This document shows positions 59,211 to 64,000 of a DNA stretch of 64,000 nt, in pieces. Position numbers and translations under genes: made by a program. A model generated the notes under the pieces. That model saw nothing but the letters and a program-made list of their open reading frames with translations. It searched no databases and had not been told where the DNA came from. Source of the stretch: Nautilus pompilius (Eukaryota; Mollusca; Cephalopoda; Nautilida; Nautilidae). The stretch covers positions 248,001 to 312,000 of the forward strand of contig JACATO010000611.1 of assembly GCA_018389105.1 (NCBI GenBank). Direction: 5' to 3'. How positions within the stretch are numbered: position 1 is the stretch's first letter; every line of letters begins with the position of its first letter.

Positions 59211-59296
59211 AATAGAGTGAAATAAAGATGTTTAAAGAAGTACTACCAATGGATCCTAATAAGCTGTATGTTAATTATGGCAAAGATGATCAAATG
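59211..59296 (+). CDS. ATP13A2/3: ATP13A-like coding exon 1
   Basis: Acceptor TTCTATTTTAG ends at 59210; ATG at 59228; donor CAAATG|GTAGGT. It encodes 23 residues ending YGKDDQM, phase 0. Confidence 0.8.
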
Positions 59297-62200
59297 GTAG
59301 GTACAATATATAGTACATCCATCTGTATTTGCTTTAAATTTCGTAAAAGTAAAAGCATGCAATTTTTCCTGAGATTTATCTGTATTTACACTTGTATTAG
59401 TTTGCATATGCAGTTTCTTTTGAGAACAAAAACAAGTTCTACATAAATATTTGTGATTTTATAGTATTATTTAAATTAGGTGCCACTATCATTAATGCTG
59501 GTTTAAATGCCATGTTTTATTGGATAATTATGAAATTAACTGGCAATGATAATCTTATAAAATAACATAAAGTTGGTAGACTGAATTTGTTATTCTGTGT
59601 CTATATTTTTATATTGATAGGAAATTGAAGGCTACTGCCATCACAAATGGAGAAAACTATTCACTTGGGTCCTTATTTTTCTTACAATTGGATTTTTACG
59701 GCTCGTATTTCATTGGTTTCCTTGGTTGGAATTGAAATTCACTCATGTTGCATGCAGTCTGGCTGAGGCTGAGGCTGTTCTGCTTAAAGTAAGTAACAGA
59801 GGATATCAACATTGTTTTGTCATGTCATAAGAAATTTGTGGTCAACATTGTGAAGTCTTATGTTGTCTTGTTCATTCTGTGCCATGAATGAAAGGAACTT
59901 ACAACTGGTATGGCAATTTGGTCACAGTATTATTTCAATTAGATTTCATCCACACATAAAAATACCAGATGAAGCCAACACACTCACTCAGAATGATGAT
60001 GTAGAAATTTTCATTTTTCGTTATGACAACAATCACAAAGATGCTCATCAGTAAACTGCAAAGTCTTGATTCATCTGTGAATAGCATATTCTGCCATCTT
60101 TGATGTGGCTACTTAATGTGTTAAGACTCCAGAAAAAAGGTTATTATCCAGCATTATGCAGATGGTTTTGAAAAATTTGGGCAAAGCCACTTCTATTAGT
60201 ATTTCTGCATTTACTGAACAAGAATGTACTGTCTAGCTTGTTGGTCCTTGATCACATCACAAAATATCTCATACTTTCAGGTCTCACTCACTAAGCTAGG
60301 TTGATTGGAAATACAGCCAGTGTTTCTCTAACAGTTCCTGAAATGCAGATTTGCATAAAAATGACTATTTAGTTGCCTAGAAATTTCACAATTAGACAGC
60401 ATCACGGACCTTATGAGCCACTCTTCTAGTTAAAGCATATTGCAGATAGATGTTTGGCTCAGTTTTTTTAGTTTTCTCTCTCTCATTCCTCAAAAATCAT
60501 CCTTTGATTCTATAATCATCTACAGTGGTCAAAGAATATCATGCTGTTGTTTACTTTCAAATTTTGAATAGAGGCTAGATCTTGTTTATAGTATCTAAAT
60601 GGCAAAACATTACATTCCTAATTGATGTTGATTTAAGAGATTTATCTTTTTGGTGTCATTAATAAAACTATTAATCCTACTCTATGTATTCTGTAAAGAA
60701 GTTCACCGAAGTTTGTTGAAGGTGGTAGTTAAACAAAAATGTTCAGAAATTAATGGAAGCCTAGTTTGGTCTAAAGGTAAAGAGAAGCACATTAATTAGA
60801 TTGGTTTCATGATATTAGTAGCATGCTGGAGACAAGTTATGACACATTAAATAAACAGCATACTCAGTTGTATATTTAGACATTTTAAGTTTTTTGTTGT
60901 GTCTGCAAGAAGTATCAATATTTTGTTAAAAAATAAGCTTTTTATGAAATTCTAAGAAAAGGACAGGTAGAATTTTAAAATTTATTTAAATATGATTACC
61001 TGTTTCCTCTTTTACATTAATTTATCAGAGTAAAGTGTATGGGTGCTCTGCCACTACAAGAAACAAAAATAAAGTTATAAATATAAATTACAAAATTTCT
61101 TCCAATCATTTAACCCTATAGATTCTTTTATCTCCAATCAGCATTGATTTAACTTTTGAATGTATACACACTTTCATACACACTACTGTATAAGGACATT
61201 TTGTTCCATTGTAGACCATATCTTACTTGAAAACTCTGAGAAACCATATATAGCAATAAGAAAGTGTTTTATTAGCGAGATGGCACCTTCCCATTTTCAT
61301 TGAAATGTATGACATCTTTAGATGAACACTTTACTAGAAGGTGAATGGGACAACATGGACCAATTGAATACCTGCCACTTTTCAGACCTCACACCACCAG
61401 ATTTTTTCCTATAGGGTTTTTAGAGGATAAGGTGTAATACTACAAAATTAGCTACCATTCATGAACTCAAATAGAGAATTTTTGACGCTTCAATAGCTAT
61501 TCTTATGAAAACGTTACTTTGGGTTGCTCTTTTGTCAGATGCTGCAATACCTGCATGGATGTTGATGGCAAACTATAGAAAACTGTGTACATTTTTTAGG
61601 GACAACTAGTAAAAGTATATATGGTTCTGCTTTATGATTTTTAATTAATAAGTTTAATTAAAATACCTGTTTTGCTAAATTCAGGTTGGTTAGTTAAGGA
61701 AAGATAGTTTGAAACCATTAAACTGATAAATAACTCTGATTGCATATCAATAAAATATATTTTAAATATTTTTAGTTTTACAAAAAAAAAGGTATCCTTC
61801 AATGGCAGCAATAACATTTGTATTGTATGCATGCTTTAAATATATTGTAATTTTACTCTTTTTGTTGAGTGCTCATTTTAAAACTATATTCAGCTTTAAA
61901 TTAGCTGGTTGAAGTGAAGCATTAGCTTTCTCTGAAGAAATGCTAGCTAAAGAGTTACTAATCTGGTTTAGAAATTGCTATATCTCTGGTTTTAGATGAT
62001 ATGTTCTACATCTTTGTTGAAATCATAAATCTTAGAAACTGCTAAAATAATGCAAATATACTAGAACGTAAGTGATTAGAAAATCATTGAAATGACATTC
62101 TTGTTTAGTTAACTTTCTTTTTATTTTGTGGGTATTTCTTTTTCAGCAGGAAGTATGTAGTCTATAATAAAATCATTGTGGCATGATTATTCAAGCATGT

Positions 62201-62826
62201 TATATTAGGTATAGGTCAGTGATGTCTGAGTCATTTTACATATTCTATTGCAACAAAGTGTAATGATTGCTTCACCTGGCTCTCTTATATGGTAAAAATC
62301 ACATGAAATAAAGTTTAGCACTGAAACAATGTCATCAAGTAAAGCAAAACATTTAAATTAATGCCTTAATTATAGCATTTTATATGATGAATTTATCCAG
62401 ATGTCATAATCTTGAACTTTTGGCCAAAGGTGTATTTTGATAGAAATATTATCCATTATTGGTCATGGCCTATAATATATAAAAAATGAAACATTTTGGA
62501 ATATTATAATTGAATGATTAATTTAGAATGTTTTAGGCAGAAATTTATATGCAGTCTTTATCATAAAGAAGTTTTATATTACACTGGATTTATTTATCTT
62601 TGTAAAAAAAAGTTCTGACTTTTGTTTAGTTTTGTGTAAGTCTTCTACTCAGGTTCTGTTGAGTAGCAGATTTAACAAATGAAAAATAATTCAAATAAAC
62701 CTGTTGAAGTAATGTACATATGTCTAGTTAGCAGGTAATGCTTCAATATTACTGACTATTTTTACAGGATCAGTATAACCAGAGGTTTGTAGAAGATGTA
62801 CAAACAGTCACAAAAGATGGTACAAG
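59211..62826 (+). CDS. ATP13A2/3: P5B-type ATPase (ATP13A2/3-like), N-terminal part, runs off right edge
   Basis: P5B ATPases are endolysosomal polyamine exporters. Three coding exons are seen: 59211-59296 (ATG at 59228), 59621-59788 and 62768-62826, with phases 0, 0 and 2 and GT-AG borders. They give MFKEVLPMDPNKLYVNYGKD, then EIEGYCHHKWRKLFTWVLIF and a hydrophobic turn LTIGFLRLVFHWFPWLELKF, then CSLAEAEAVLLKDQYNQRFV and TKDGT. The E-x-x-GY start, the W-R-K-L hydrophobic hairpin followed by HW-x-P-W, and C-x-L-x-x-A-x-x-VLL are the N-terminal signature of this family. The phosphorylation motif and transport helices must lie beyond 64000. A TTTTAG acceptor directly before the first coding exon implies at least one upstream 5' UTR exon. 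I cannot decide between the ATP13A2 and ATP13A3 groups. Confidence 0.88.
59621..59788 (+). CDS. ATP13A2/3: ATP13A-like coding exon 2 (membrane hairpin)
   Basis: Acceptor ATTGATAG|GA, donor CTTAAA|GTAAGT, phase 0 on both sides, 56 codons. It encodes the family's first membrane-associated hairpin. Confidence 0.92.
59789..62767 (+). other. ATP13A-like intron 2
   Basis: AT-rich intron of 3 kb. A transposase fragment lies at 61330-61600. The stretch 59820-60760 is somewhat less AT-rich and shows decayed frames but no motif I can name. Confidence 0.55.
61330..61600 (+). mobile_element. Transposase C-terminal fragment (PPRSPDL family)
   Basis: A plus-strand frame reads SDLTPPDFFL then a stop, then ATIHELK and ASIAILMKTLLWVA. 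This matches the segment after the last catalytic residue in the family of the 36981-38134 element (SPDLTPLDFFLWGYL ... TIEELK). No inverted repeats were found. Confidence 0.6.
62768..62826 (+). CDS. ATP13A2/3: ATP13A-like coding exon 3
   Basis: Acceptor TTTTTACAG|GA, donor ACAAG|GTAAAA, phase 0 in and 2 out. It encodes DQYNQRFVEDVQTVTKDGT. Confidence 0.82.
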
Positions 62827-64000
62827 GTAAAAAAAACAAACATTTTATTTAGTTTATTGTTAAAAAGCAACAATAAAAATCATTTATAAAAAATTATTGG
62901 TTTTATGTAAATGCTTTATCATTATTATTTAAACCACCAATCTATATATGGTTTAAAAATGGCTTGGTATTTTGCTATCAGGATCACCATTGATAAATAT
63001 TTGTATCACCAGCAGTTTTTTCTGTAACTTTATCAATGTTTTTATCTTAGTGAATTTGATTATTCAACAAAAAATGCTGAATCATTTTGCATAAGTTTGA
63101 ATCTGTGACATCTAAAACAAAGATATGAAAGCCAAAAGGGAAATAAATAGTTCTAGATCTGAAAAGAATTGACCTTTAAAAACAGATTATTGTGACCACA
63201 GATTTTGCTTTGATTGTTATGCACCACCATTATTCCGTTTTCATATTCTCCAGATTCTGTTTTGAGGTTATTAGATTTTACTGATGATTCCAATGGCAAC
63301 TTTGCTGATTCGCATAGCAATTGTCAAGAGTATGTTTCTTCTGATAATCTTAAACAGATCAGATGATGATAAGTAAGTGGGCTAAACTTATTGGGAAAAT
63401 GGTTAAGATCTTCGTCTTTTATTACCTAGAAATACAGGTGAGTTGATTAAGGGAGAAATGGATGCAGTAAAACTACTCTACGTATGTTATTAGAATCATG
63501 GCCTTTAGATTGTTTTTGGAAAACTTTTACATCAGCTTGAATATCAAATAATAGGGGTTTGCTAATAAGCTTAATAGATAACAGATAATATATGTTTGCA
63601 AATGAAAATATTTGAAATAATAAACGAAGGAACAAAGAAATGAACAAAAATAGGTGTAGAGTACTTTGAAGACACAAATGATATTTCTGTTCTGAAAAAG
63701 ATTGATTCAAAATTTAAAATCTGATTATTTTTTTTATGACCTTATGTTTGGAAAAATCAATCAAACCCCAAATCATTTCATACTAAAGGTAGACAATATT
63801 ATTGATACTACTTATATCTCAAAAACTATCACAAAATTCCAAGATAACCATCAGAAGTAGTTTAACTGTTATTATCCTCTTTCCATTATCTTAAAATATC
63901 TTCAAAATATTTGGGATGGCTTGGTTAGTAAGGATGACTTTTGAGGAATTTAAATATTTTACAGGAAAATGTCAGGACTCAAAGTATGAGTTCATTGTTA
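62827..64000 (+). other. ATP13A-like intron 3, to the window edge
   Basis: AT-rich; the next coding exon of the ATPase was not found here. Confidence 0.5.

Noticed and set aside
1..64000. CRISPR arrays, operons, riboswitches, bacterial insertion sequences
   Set aside because: The window is eukaryotic with spliced genes; no such structures are present.

Overview
The window is eukaryotic, AT-rich nuclear DNA from an animal, most likely an arthropod outside the well-studied insects. The reasons are GT-AG introns with short coding exons, many dead Tc1/mariner copies with TA target sites, and an IMD-type immune adaptor (RHIM plus death domain, no kinase), an architecture known from arthropods. 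I cannot name the species; a chelicerate, horseshoe crab or myriapod would fit.

Five genes are supported. (1) FBXO42 (F-box/kelch), minus strand, 8 coding exons from 23670 down to 5515, 577 residues. (2) B3GALNT2, plus strand, one uninterrupted coding exon 24215-25726, head-to-head with FBXO42 across a 544-bp GC-richer spacer that looks like a shared promoter. (3) CCDC115/VMA22-like V-ATPase assembly factor, plus strand, one coding exon 26335-26934 with a probable intron in its 5' UTR. (4) An imd-like adaptor, minus strand, 6 coding exons from 42078 down to 31246, with a candidate caspase site/IAP-binding motif, a near-canonical RHIM and a death domain. (5) The 5' end of a P5B ATPase (ATP13A2/3-like), plus strand, coding exons from 59228; it runs off the right edge.

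Layout: 1-5050 has no recognisable gene; 5.05-23.7 kb is FBXO42, with introns holding a mariner copy, two short deletion derivatives, a 46-bp minisatellite, a decayed copy of exon 3 and a candidate internal first exon; 24.2-26.9 kb is the compact intronless pair; 27-31 kb is convergent intergenic DNA; 31.2-42.1 kb is imd, with a second mariner copy and another TA-flanked element in its introns; 41.0-43.8 kb is a GC/CpG-richer block probably serving as a divergent promoter region for imd and the ATPase; 43.8-59.2 kb is long non-coding sequence, probably 5' intron of the ATPase, with transposon relics.

The genes do not form one pathway. FBXO42 is an SCF substrate receptor, B3GALNT2 an ER glycosyltransferase, CCDC115 and the P5B ATPase act in endolysosomal acidification and polyamine transport, and imd in innate immune signalling. 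The most interesting item is the imd-like gene, reconstructed exon by exon with consistent splice sites and phases; its RHIM looks closer to the vertebrate RIPK type than I recall for insect IMD. All assignments are by eye; no database search was run.
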